DNA of 64,000 nt from Janthinobacterium fluminis (GTDB lineage: Bacteria > Pseudomonadota > Gammaproteobacteria > Burkholderiales > Burkholderiaceae_D), in contig NZ_JAQQXR010000001.1 in NCBI RefSeq assembly GCF_028595325.1, positions 248,001 through 312,000 of the forward strand, given 5' to 3'. Positions 52,335 through 60,340 of the stretch are shown here, one piece after another. Numbering within the stretch: position 1 is the first letter of the stretch; every line of letters begins with the position of its first letter. The notes under the pieces are model-generated. The model was not told the origin of the DNA. It made no database searches and saw only the letters and a list, made by a program, of their open reading frames with translations. A program made the translations under genes and the position numbers.

Positions 52335-53671
52335 GCGGACGCAACGCGGTGCCGGTGGCGCTGGAGGCGGAGCAGTCGGTGATCGGTGCGCTGTTGCGCG
52401 AGAACGGCGCGCTGGACCGGATGGGCGAGCTTCGCGCTGGCCATTTTTTTCGCCACGACCACGGCATGATCTTCGCCGAGACGCTGCGCCAGATCACGGC
52501 GGGCAAGGGCTGCGACGTGGTGTCGGTGGGCATGGCGCTGGCGCAGACGGTGCCCGACTGCATGGCCTACCTGAACGCGATCGCGCAAAGTGTGCCAAGC
52601 GCGGCCAACATCGGTCGCTACGCCGATCTGGTGCGTGACCGGGCGCTGCGGCGCGGCCTGATGGCGGCGATGGACGAGATGGCCGCGCTGGCGCTCAACC
52701 CGGGCTCGCGCACCGCCGGCGAGGTGCTCGACGCCGCCCAGTCGGCCCTGTCGGCGCTTGCCGAGACGCGCGCCCTGCGCGAGCCGGTCCGGGCCAGCCT
52801 GGCCATGATGGCGCACATCGACGTGCTGGACGACCGGGTCGGCCGCAAGTACACCGGCATCCCCACCGGCTTCGCGGAGATCGACGCGTTGCTGACGGGC
52901 GGTCCTAACCGGGGGGCATTGGTGATTTTGGGTGCGCGCCCGTCGATGGGCAAGACCGCGTTGGCGCTGAACATCGCCACCAACGTGGCGCGCGATTACT
53001 CGGTGCTGTTCCTGTCGCAGGAAATGCAGAACGGCGAGCTGCTCGACCGCGCGCTGGCGGCGCTCGGTCACATTCCGCTCGGGTCGGTGATCCGTGGCGA
53101 CCTGAATGACGCCGACTGGGTCAGTTTCGGCGCCGCCAACGCCAGGCTGAACGACCTGAACCTGCATCTGGACGATCAGCCGGCGCTGACCCTGTTGGAC
53201 GTGCGCGGCAAGGCGCGCCTCATCAAGCGCAAGCATGGCCTGGACCTGCTGGTCGTCGACTATTTGCAGCTGATGAGCGGCGAGGGCGACAACCGGAACA
53301 GCCAGATCGAGGAAATCAGCCGCGGCCTGAAGGCGCTGGCCAAGGAGCTCAACATAGTCGTGCTTGCATTGTCGCAGCTATCGCGCAACGCGGCGAACAA
53401 GTCGCGCCCGCAGTTGTCGGACCTGCGCGACTCGGGCGCCATCGAGCAGGACGCCGACATCGTCATGTTCGTCCACCGCGACGAGGTGGACAATCCGCAG
53501 AGCCACCTGCGCGGCTGCGCCGACGTCTTCATCGCCAAGAACCGGCAGGGCCGGATCGACGACGTGATGCTGGCGTACGAGGGTATGTACACGCAATTTT
53601 CTGACAGCACGCGGCCGCGCCCGGCCGCCCCGGCCCAGAACTACAGCAAGGGCCTGGCGCGGCATTTGTAA
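52331..53671 (+). CDS. DnaB-like replicative helicase
   Basis: 446 residues. N-terminal DnaB domain (LEAEQSVIGALLRENGALDR), linker, then RecA-like ATPase: GARPSMGKTALALNIA Walker A, SQEMQ, DLLVVDYLQLMSG Walker B, LALSQLSRNAANKSRPQLSD and LRDSGAIEQDADIVMFVHRD (arginine finger region). Full length, replicative type. It starts four bases before the stop of the O-like protein. Unwinds phage DNA at the fork. Confidence 0.92.
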   Translation: MSGRNAVPVALEAEQSVIGALLRENGALDRMGELRAGHFFRHDHGMIFAETLRQITAGKGCDVVSVGMALAQTVPDCMAYLNAIAQSVPSAANIGRYADLVRDRALRRGLMAAMDEMAALALNPGSRTAGEVLDAAQSALSALAETRALREPVRASLAMMAHIDVLDDRVGRKYTGIPTGFAEIDALLTGGPNRGALVILGARPSMGKTALALNIATNVARDYSVLFLSQEMQNGELLDRALAALGHIPLGSVIRGDLNDADWVSFGAANARLNDLNLHLDDQPALTLLDVRGKARLIKRKHGLDLLVVDYLQLMSGEGDNRNSQIEEISRGLKALAKELNIVVLALSQLSRNAANKSRPQLSDLRDSGAIEQDADIVMFVHRDEVDNPQSHLRGCADVFIAKNRQGRIDDVMLAYEGMYTQFSDSTRPRPAAPAQNYSKGLARHL

Positions 53672-53689
53672 TTTGAAAATGAGGAATGA

Positions 53690-54040
53690 ATGGACGATTC
53701 GTTGGTGATGGATGCGAATGCCCGCCTGGCCGCACTGAAGGGCTGGACGAACATGGTGGATGTCGGGGGCGCGCTGATGGGCAGGCCGCCGGATGGCGGT
53801 GAGCGAGGCCGGGGCCAAGCGATGGTGCCTGACTGGTGCGGTGACTGGTCGGCGGCGGGCCCGCTTATCGGCGAGCACGGCTTGATGGTTGAGGCAATGG
53901 GCGCCGGCGGCTGCGCCGGTGGCGTGTACGTCCGGTTCGATGCCTTTGCGGACCGCGATACCGCCCTGCGCTTTGCGATTGTAGCGGCGGCGACGCACCG
54001 GCTGGCGCGCCGCGTAGCCAAGGCAGGGGGGGTATCATGA
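53690..54040 (+). CDS. Phage ABA-sandwich-like protein
   Basis: 116 residues. WTNMVDVGGALMGRPP, DWCGDWSAAGPLIGEHGLMV and ALRFAIVAAATHRL fit the small phage ABA-sandwich domain, whose residues (PDWC, W..AGPLI) recur in phage early genes. Function unknown. It overlaps the recombinase start by four bases. Confidence 0.65.
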   Translation: MDDSLVMDANARLAALKGWTNMVDVGGALMGRPPDGGERGRGQAMVPDWCGDWSAAGPLIGEHGLMVEAMGAGGCAGGVYVRFDAFADRDTALRFAIVAAATHRLARRVAKAGGVS

Positions 54041-55110
54041 GCGCCACCCTGTTCCGCGTGAAGAAGGTGTGGCATTACCGGTTCCAGGTGGACGGCGGTC
54101 GGGTGCAGCGCAGCACCAGGGAGCGCACACGCGCGAAGGCCGAGCCTGTCGCGGCAAAAGCTTATGCTGACGCCGTCGTGCGCGCCAACGGCGGCCAGCC
54201 GGTGCCGACGCTCGACGAGTTGTTCAAGACATGGCTGGAGGTGCAGGGGCCGGTGTCGAGCGCGGCGCACGTGCGCAGCGTCGACGTGGTGCACCGCCTG
54301 CACATGTACGAGCTGGGCGGCCTGGCTGTTTCCGATGTGACCACCGCGCACATCGAGCTGGCGCGCAACCAGCACCTGCTCGAACACAAGCCGGCCACCG
54401 CCAACCACTGGCTGCGCGTCATGAAGTTGATCGCCAACTGGGCGGTCAAGCGCGACATCATCGCCCGCCTGCCATGGCGCGTCACCATGTTGAAGGTGCA
54501 GAAGCGCCCGCGCGCGACGCTGCCGCTCGATGTGGCCAAGGCATGGTTCGACGCCGTGGATGGGGCGTGCGTGCGCGCGCCGACGGTGGGCATTGCAGTG
54601 CGCCTGATGTTCGGCCTGGGCCTGCGCGAGGGCGAGGCCGCCGGCGCGCGCTGGGAATGGATCGACTGGCAGCGCGCCACCTACACGCCGGGCGTCACCA
54701 AGGGCCGCGAGGCCGAGCCTGTGCCGATTCCAAGCTGGCTGGTCGGCCACCTGGCGCCGCAGCGCATGAGCGAGGGCCTCATTGCCCCGGGCCGCGACGG
54801 CGCCCAGCAGCCGGCCGGCTTCGCCCGCAAGGCGATGCAGGTCGCCAACGCCCACTGCAAGGTCAAGGGCATCACACCGCATCGCCTGCGCGGCACGTTC
54901 GCCACGCTGCTGTCCGAGGCCGGCGTGCCCATTCAGACCATCCAGGGCGTCATGCGCCACAAGAGCCCGATGACGACCATGGCCTACCTGGAGAAGCGCC
55001 ACGACACGGCGGCGCTGGCGCAGGCATCAATAGCCGAAAAGATTGGTTTTGCTCGGCGAGAAAGTGGCGAACACCACGCCGCCAAGCCGCACGAATCCTC
55101 AAGTTCATGA
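54037..55110 (+). CDS. Second tyrosine recombinase in the replication module
   Basis: 357 residues. SAM-like core-binding domain (LDELFKTWLEVQGPVSS...), then the catalytic domain with the Arg in GLGLREGEAAGARWEW, TPHRLRGTFATLL (His-x-x-Arg) and the HKSPMTTMAYLEK region with His and Tyr. It is clearly different from the integrase at 39681. Located after helicase and before the late genes, not at an edge. Possible jobs: resolution of replication dimers, a phage-borne cassette, or a relic. Its start overlaps the preceding gene. Confidence 0.86.
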   Translation: MSATLFRVKKVWHYRFQVDGGRVQRSTRERTRAKAEPVAAKAYADAVVRANGGQPVPTLDELFKTWLEVQGPVSSAAHVRSVDVVHRLHMYELGGLAVSDVTTAHIELARNQHLLEHKPATANHWLRVMKLIANWAVKRDIIARLPWRVTMLKVQKRPRATLPLDVAKAWFDAVDGACVRAPTVGIAVRLMFGLGLREGEAAGARWEWIDWQRATYTPGVTKGREAEPVPIPSWLVGHLAPQRMSEGLIAPGRDGAQQPAGFARKAMQVANAHCKVKGITPHRLRGTFATLLSEAGVPIQTIQGVMRHKSPMTTMAYLEKRHDTAALAQASIAEKIGFARRESGEHHAAKPHESSSS

Positions 55111-55192
55111 TTATCAAGAGTCATCAGTTATAAGCCATACGATGCACAGCAAATAGCACAAACAACAACAGATCACAACCATAGAGGCAAGA

Positions 55193-55636
55193 ATGCAACA
55201 AGCGACCAAGCACAGCACTACCATTGCCGTCCAGGCGACAACTCTGCGCCGTGTCCGCAAGGCCGATGTCCGTGTCGATTCATGGGTGAAGCCAGACGGG
55301 CTCGACCTGTGCCTGGAGTTGTGGAAGGCATGGATTGCCCATGACGTCGACCGCGACCTTGGCACCAAAACGATGCGGGGCATGAGCGGTGAGGGCGACG
55401 GCCACGGGGTCGACCCGAGCGAGGCGCAGCAGGCCAGCGATATGCGGATCGCAAGCGCCACCGATGCCATGATCGACAGCATGGCGCGCATCCACATCTG
55501 GGCCATCTACACCTCGTGCAGCCAGGCCACACCCTGGCGCTTCCCGAATGCGTCGTTCGTCGATGTCGCGTTGGAGGCGCGCAGCGAGCTGACTCGACGC
55601 CTCAAAAATAACGTTTGCACGGCGGTCTTGTTCTGA
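55193..55636 (+). CDS. Phage protein in the Q-antiterminator position
   Basis: 147 residues. N-terminal polar region, acidic middle, and a helical C-terminal half with MIDSMARIHIWAIYTSCSQA, TPWRFPNASFVDVALEARSE, LTRRLKNNV. No motif I can name with certainty. It immediately precedes a late-type promoter, a short leader and a terminator, as Q genes do, so a late antiterminator role is inferred from place only. Ribosome site AGAGGCAAG. Confidence 0.6.
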   Translation: MQQATKHSTTIAVQATTLRRVRKADVRVDSWVKPDGLDLCLELWKAWIAHDVDRDLGTKTMRGMSGEGDGHGVDPSEAQQASDMRIASATDAMIDSMARIHIWAIYTSCSQATPWRFPNASFVDVALEARSELTRRLKNNVCTAVLF

Positions 55637-55642
55637 TATTAT
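55615..55642 (+). promoter_or_regulatory. Candidate late promoter (PR'-like)
   Basis: TTGCAC (55615-55620), 16-base spacer, TATTAT (55637-55642), overlapping the end of the upstream gene. A 6-base inverted repeat CGTGCA/TGCACG (55644-55649, 55661-55666) follows at about the start of the transcript. Confidence 0.5.
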
Positions 55643-55676
55643 TCGTGCATAGGCGGACTCTGCACGCCTAAAACAA

Positions 55677-55707
55677 AGCCTGCCACCTTCCCGGTCGCGG
55701 GCTTTTT
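55677..55707 (+). terminator. Leader terminator before the late genes
   Basis: Seven-base stem AGCCTGC/GCGGGCT with one G-T pair (55677-55683, 55697-55703), 13-base loop and TTTTT. It lies between the late-type promoter and the first late gene, as tR' does in lambdoid phages. Confidence 0.65.
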
Positions 55708-55721
55708 GCATTGGGCGCGCG

Positions 55722-55880
55722 ATGACTAAGACAACACATCCATCAAAGGAATCGGTTCGAGAATACTTGGACCGCCGCACGCATCAAGTCGAGCCGCCGC
55801 CGACTCCAGAGGAGATCCGGCAGCAGCTAGGCTGGAATCTGATCCCCGAGAATAGGCGCCCTGCGTCGTCAGACGAGTAG
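55722..55880 (+). CDS. Small phage ORF before HNH endonuclease
   Basis: 52 residues (MTKTTHPSKESVREYLDRRT, HQVEPPPTPEEIRQQLGWNL, IPENRRPASSDE). Its stop codon abuts the HNH gene start. Short, polar, with a predicted helix at PEEIRQQLGWNL; this type of protein often precedes phage HNH genes. No function known. Confidence 0.55.
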   Translation: MTKTTHPSKESVREYLDRRTHQVEPPPTPEEIRQQLGWNLIPENRRPASSDE

Positions 55881-56216
55881 ATGGCGAAGTTGCAGACTCT
55901 CAAGCCGCGCTTGCAGGTGGCACCGGCCAGGATGGCTGTAATCCAGCCCGGCTCTTGGCGCACAGATAAGAGCAGTACCCAGCGTGGCTATGGCTATAAG
56001 TGGCAGCAGGCGCGCGCCGGCTACCTGAGCAAGTACCCGTTGTGCGTCTACTGTGCGAAGGCCGGGCTTACCCGGGCCGCTACTGTGGTCGACCACATCG
56101 TCGCACACCAAGGCGATATGGCGTTGTTTTGGGATAGGAGCAACTGGCAGTCGTTGTGCGCGCCGTGCCACTCGTCGACCAAGCAGCGCGAAGAGGCAAG
56201 AGGTGGGGGAGGGTGA
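55881..56216 (+). CDS. HNH endonuclease (packaging-associated)
   Basis: 111 residues. RGYGYKWQQARAGYLSKYPL, CVYC, VVDHIVAHQGD, NWQSLCAPCHSSTK show the two zinc-binding CxxC knuckles, the DH catalytic dyad and the asparagine of the HNH fold. HNH enzymes of this type sit beside terminase in HK97-like phages and are needed for DNA packaging cleavage. Confidence 0.9.
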   Translation: MAKLQTLKPRLQVAPARMAVIQPGSWRTDKSSTQRGYGYKWQQARAGYLSKYPLCVYCAKAGLTRAATVVDHIVAHQGDMALFWDRSNWQSLCAPCHSSTKQREEARGGGG

Positions 56217-56291
56217 ATGTCTGGAGGAATATTTCTCTAGACCACACTGTATCCCACGCGCAGATTTTATTTCCCGTTGGAGGATTTGTTA

Positions 56292-56786
56292 ATGGCTTTA
56301 ACAGGCAAGAAGCAGCGGTTTGCGGATGCCGTTCTAGCCGGTTTCTCCAATAAAGACGCGGCAATTGCTGCGGGCTACAGCGCCAAGACCGCTTCGGCGG
56401 CCGGCTCGCGACTTGTTAAAGACCCGGATGTTAAAGCGTGGCTGAGTCGGGGCGCCGGCCCGGCGGAAAAAATGCCCGGTGCGTCCGCCGTTGATGTGTC
56501 TCCAGAACCGCAGGCGCACGGCGGCGCGCTGAAGCGGTCAAAGGCCGGCCAGGTCCCAATCGAGGAGACCGACATGCTTCAGCTTCTCAAGGACGTCGCT
56601 CTCGGCCGAACCCTGGCGACCACCACGCAGGTCAGAGCAGCAATCGCGGCCGTCCAGTACACGCACCCCAAGAAAGGCGAGGGAGGCAAGAAGGATGAGA
56701 AGGCGGAGGCGGCAAAGGTGGCTGGACGAGGTCGCTTCGGAGCGCCGCCGGCGCCGCCCCGGCTGGTGGCCGGCGGTAAGACGTGA
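56292..56786 (+). CDS. Terminase small subunit
   Basis: 164 residues from the ATG at 56292 eight bases after GGAGG. HTH-type opening LTGKKQRFADAVLAGFSNKD, AAIAAGYSAKTASAAGSRLV, KDPDVKAWL matches TerS proteins (terminase_2 type). The central part is disordered and Pro/Ala-rich. Recognises pac/cos DNA. It overlaps TerL by four bases (GTGA). Confidence 0.9.
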   Translation: MALTGKKQRFADAVLAGFSNKDAAIAAGYSAKTASAAGSRLVKDPDVKAWLSRGAGPAEKMPGASAVDVSPEPQAHGGALKRSKAGQVPIEETDMLQLLKDVALGRTLATTTQVRAAIAAVQYTHPKKGEGGKKDEKAEAAKVAGRGRFGAPPAPPRLVAGGKT

Positions 56787-58450
56787 GCTTCTCATGGGTC
56801 ACCTCCTGCCCGGACTGGGAGGCGCGCATCGTCGCCCGACAGACACTCACGCCGTGTCCGCCGCTGTTTCCTGAGCAGGCCGCCGCAGCCTGGGCGATCT
56901 TCTCCGAGCTGCGCATGGTTGATGCGCCCGACAGCCCGCGCATGGGCGATGTGGTTGAGCCTTGGGTGCGGGAATTCGTAGAAGGAATTTTCGGGGCCTA
57001 CAACGCCGAGACCGGCCGCCGGCTGATCAAAGAGTTCATGCTCCTGATCAGCAAGAAGAACGGCAAATCGACGATCGCGGCGGGCATCATGCTGACCGCC
57101 TTGCTGCTGAACTGGCGACTGGAGGGCGAATACATCGTCCTGGCACCGACCAAGGAGGTGGCCGACAACAGTTACAAGCCGATCGCGGCGATGATCCGCG
57201 CGGATGATGAGTTGGGCGCGCTATTGAAGGTGCAGGACCACATCCGCACCATCACGCACCTGACCACCAACGCCACGTTGAAAGTGGTGGCCGCCGACGG
57301 CGAGACGGTGTCCGGCAAGAAGGCCATCGGGGTTTTCATCGATGAGCTGTGGCTGTTCGGCAAAAACCCGCGCGCCGACGCGATGCTGCTGGAGGCCACT
57401 GGCGGCCTGGCGTCGCGGCCAGAGGGCTTCGTCATCTACGCGACGACGCAATCAGACGACCCGCCGGCCGGCGCCTTCCTGTCGCGCCTGCTGTACGCGC
57501 GCGGGGTCCGCGACGGCAAGATCGATGACCCGGCCTTTTACCCGATCCTGTACGAGTTCCCCCAGCACATGCTCGATGCCGGCGCACACCGCGATGTGCG
57601 CAACGCTTACGTGACGAACCCGAACATGGGTTACTCGGTCGACGAGGAGTTCATCGCGCGCGGTTACCGCCAGGCGCAGGAGAAGGGCGAGGCCGAGTTC
57701 CGCGGATTTTTGGCGAAGCACCTGAACGTGCAGATCGGTCTGGCCCTGATGTCGAACCGCTGGGCCGGCGCCGACTTCTGGGAACGGCAAGGGCTGCTCG
57801 AGAGGACGTTCTCGCTGGAGGATCTGATTGCACGCAGCGAGGTGATCGACGCCGGCGTCGATGGCGGTGGGTTGGATGATTTGCTGGGCGCGTATGTGAT
57901 CGGCCGCTGCGCGACGACACGCCGCTGGCTGGGCTGGGGCCGCGCATGGGCGCATCCCTCCGTGCTGGAGCGCCGCAAGTCGGAGGCTGCGCGCTTCGAG
58001 GACTTCGCGCGGGACGGCCACCTGGTGCTCGTCAAGCGAATCGGCGACGACGTCGACGAAGTGGCCGCCATCGCCGCGCAACTGGAAAAGTCCGGCAAGC
58101 TGGACAAGATCGGTGTTGACCCGAGCGGCCTGGGCGGCATCCTCGACGCGATGCTGGCCGCCGACGTGCCGGAAGAGAAGATCATCGGCATTTCGCAGGG
58201 CTGGAAGATGACCGGCTCCATTAAGACGGCCGAGCGAAAACTGGCCGAGGGTGTGCTGGTGCATGGCGGCCAGCCGTTGATGGCCTGGTGCATCGGCAAT
58301 GCCAAGATCGAGCCGCGCGGCAATGCTGTGCTCATCACCAAGCAGGCCAGCGGCTCGGCCAAGATCGACCCGCTCATGGCACTGCTCAACGCTGTTTCGC
58401 TGATGTCGCTGAATCCAGCAGCCAGCGGCGCTTCATTCTGGGATAACTAA
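56783..58450 (+). CDS. Terminase large subunit
   Basis: 555 residues from GTG at 56783. ATPase with EFMLLISKKNGKSTIAAGIM (Walker A), EYIVLAPTKEVADNSY, and VFIDELWLFGK (Walker B). The RNase-H-type nuclease follows with DAGVDGGGLDDLLGAYVIGR and DPSGLGGILDAM. It is the motor that packages DNA into the capsid. The Terminase_1 (HK97/phiC31-like) branch fits length and motifs. Confidence 0.93.
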   Translation: MSFSWVTSCPDWEARIVARQTLTPCPPLFPEQAAAAWAIFSELRMVDAPDSPRMGDVVEPWVREFVEGIFGAYNAETGRRLIKEFMLLISKKNGKSTIAAGIMLTALLLNWRLEGEYIVLAPTKEVADNSYKPIAAMIRADDELGALLKVQDHIRTITHLTTNATLKVVAADGETVSGKKAIGVFIDELWLFGKNPRADAMLLEATGGLASRPEGFVIYATTQSDDPPAGAFLSRLLYARGVRDGKIDDPAFYPILYEFPQHMLDAGAHRDVRNAYVTNPNMGYSVDEEFIARGYRQAQEKGEAEFRGFLAKHLNVQIGLALMSNRWAGADFWERQGLLERTFSLEDLIARSEVIDAGVDGGGLDDLLGAYVIGRCATTRRWLGWGRAWAHPSVLERRKSEAARFEDFARDGHLVLVKRIGDDVDEVAAIAAQLEKSGKLDKIGVDPSGLGGILDAMLAADVPEEKIIGISQGWKMTGSIKTAERKLAEGVLVHGGQPLMAWCIGNAKIEPRGNAVLITKQASGSAKIDPLMALLNAVSLMSLNPAASGASFWDN

Positions 58451-59667
58451 TGAGCTTTTTTGGAAAATTGTTCGGACGCAAAGCGGCCGCGCTGACGTAC
58501 GACCAGGTCGCGGACCTGATCGACGGCACGGGTGGCAGTCGCTTCGCGGGCGCGACCGTTACCGCCAAAACGGCGCTGCAGGTGTCGACGGTACTGGCCT
58601 GCGTAAAGGTGATCGCGGATGGCTGCGCCACGCCGAAACTGCACGTCTACCGTGAGGACAGTGCCGGCCGGCGTCAGAAGGCCGCCAATATTCCCGAGTA
58701 CCGCCTCTTGGCGCGCCGGCCGAACGAGTGGCAAACCTCGCTTGAATGGCGCCGGCAGATGACGATCCATGCCGCCTTGACCGGCACGGGGCTGTCCATC
58801 AAGGTGCGCGGCGACAATCGGCGCGTTCGCGAGTTGATCCCGGTGCAGCCCGGCAGCTGGACCGTGACCCGCACATCCAGATACGAATTGCTGTACCGCT
58901 GCTGGGATGAATTCGGCCTGATCGGCGAGTTCTCGCCTGACGACGTGTTCCTGCTCAACGGCATCCAGTGGGACTGGACGCAGAGCTTGAACGCCATCGC
59001 ACTTGCGCGCTCGGCCATCGGGCTGGCCATGGTGACGGAGCAGAGCCAGGCGGCCATGCACGAGAACGGCTTGCGCCCGAGCGGCACCTATTCCGTGGAA
59101 GGTAGCTTGAACGATGAGCAGCACGGCCGCCTTACAAAGTGGATCAAGGCCCAGGCCGGTGCCCGCAACGCCGGCACGCCGATGGTGCTGGACCGCGCCG
59201 CGAAATGGATGAGCACCGCCATCTCGGGCGTCGACGCGCAGCACGTCGAGACCAGGCGCCTGCAGATCGAGGAAATCTGCCGCATCTATGGCGTGTTCCC
59301 GATCATGGTCGGGCACTCGGACAAGTCGGCCACCTTCGCCAGTTCGGAAGCCTTCTTCGCCGCGCACGTCAAACACACCCTGGCGCCGTGGCATGAGGCC
59401 TGGACGCAGCGCATCGACGAGATGCTGCTGGACGGCTCCGGCCCGCTATTCGCCGAGTTCGACACCCGGTACATGACCGAGGGCTCGATGGTAGCCCGTT
59501 CGCAGTGGGCAAGAACGATGGCCGAGATGGGCATCTACACCCGCAACGAGATCCGCGACGAGGAGGGCAAAGACCCGCTGCCCGGCCTGGATGAACCACT
59601 TACGCCGATGAATATGACCAGCGGTCAGCAGAAAGGAAAAACAGATGAAACAGCGGCAGACGCTTGA
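58450..59667 (+). CDS. Phage portal protein (HK97 family)
   Basis: 405 residues. STVLACVKVIADGCATPKLH, RRPNEWQTSLEWRRQMTIHA, VQPGSWTVTRTSRYELLYRC and the conserved IYGVFPIMVGHSDKSATFAS, FAAHVKHTLAPWHEAW identify HK97-type portals. Dodecameric ring at the capsid vertex through which DNA passes. Starts at the TerL stop (TAATG). The protease gene starts 23 bases before its end. Confidence 0.93.
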   Translation: MSFFGKLFGRKAAALTYDQVADLIDGTGGSRFAGATVTAKTALQVSTVLACVKVIADGCATPKLHVYREDSAGRRQKAANIPEYRLLARRPNEWQTSLEWRRQMTIHAALTGTGLSIKVRGDNRRVRELIPVQPGSWTVTRTSRYELLYRCWDEFGLIGEFSPDDVFLLNGIQWDWTQSLNAIALARSAIGLAMVTEQSQAAMHENGLRPSGTYSVEGSLNDEQHGRLTKWIKAQAGARNAGTPMVLDRAAKWMSTAISGVDAQHVETRRLQIEEICRIYGVFPIMVGHSDKSATFASSEAFFAAHVKHTLAPWHEAWTQRIDEMLLDGSGPLFAEFDTRYMTEGSMVARSQWARTMAEMGIYTRNEIRDEEGKDPLPGLDEPLTPMNMTSGQQKGKTDETAADA

Positions 59668-60331
59668 GGTGCGCCACGCCGCCGGCGGGCGGCAGGTGCG
59701 CTCGTTCGCGCTCCAGATCAAAGCGGCCGGCGACGACGGCTCAGTCGAGGGCTACGGCTCGGTGTTTGGCGTCCGCGATAACTACGACGATGTGATTGTG
59801 GCCGGCGCCTTTCAGGCGTCGCTGGTCGCGCACCGGGCCGCCGGCACCATGCCTGCGATGCTTTGGCAGCATGACGCCACGGAGCCGATCGGCATCTGGA
59901 CCGATATCGTCGAGGATGCGAAGGGCTTGCGCATGAAGGGCATGCTGGCCCTGGAGACAGCCAGGGGCAAGGAAGCATATGCGCTCCTGAAAATGGGCGC
60001 CCTGAATGGCCTGTCGATCGGCTTCATGTCGAAAAAATGGTCGTACGAAGCCGAGCTGCGCATCCTGGCCGAAGTGGATCTGTGGGAGGTGTCCATGGTC
60101 ACCTTCCCGGCCAACGAGGCCGCCCGCATCACCAGCGTGAAATCGGCCGACGATGTGTCGGCACCGAAAGATGCTGAAAGGATCCTGCGCGAGGCCGGAT
60201 TCAGCAAGTCCGACGCCACGGCCCTTGTGTCGCGCGTCATGCGGATGGGAGAGGAGCGGAGGGATTCCGCCAACTCGACCGCCAAAGCAATGAATGCTGC
60301 AACCCGCCTTCTCTCCTCACTCAATACCTGA
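59645..60331 (+). CDS. Prohead protease (HK97 family)
   Basis: 228 residues. GSVEGYGSVFGVRDNYDDVI, MLWQHDATEPIGIW (catalytic His), MKGMLALETARGKEAY, LNGLSIGFMS (catalytic Ser region) and LWEVSMVTFPANEAA belong to family U35 peptidases. It trims the capsid scaffold region during maturation. The tail contains a second segment AERILREAGFSKSDATALVS. Confidence 0.93.
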   Translation: MKQRQTLEVRHAAGGRQVRSFALQIKAAGDDGSVEGYGSVFGVRDNYDDVIVAGAFQASLVAHRAAGTMPAMLWQHDATEPIGIWTDIVEDAKGLRMKGMLALETARGKEAYALLKMGALNGLSIGFMSKKWSYEAELRILAEVDLWEVSMVTFPANEAARITSVKSADDVSAPKDAERILREAGFSKSDATALVSRVMRMGEERRDSANSTAKAMNAATRLLSSLNT

Positions 60332-60340
60332 AAGATGTTT

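Noticed and set aside
55677..55707. tRNA-like or small RNA gene between the Q-position gene and HNH
   Set aside because: The stem plus T run is better explained as a leader terminator.
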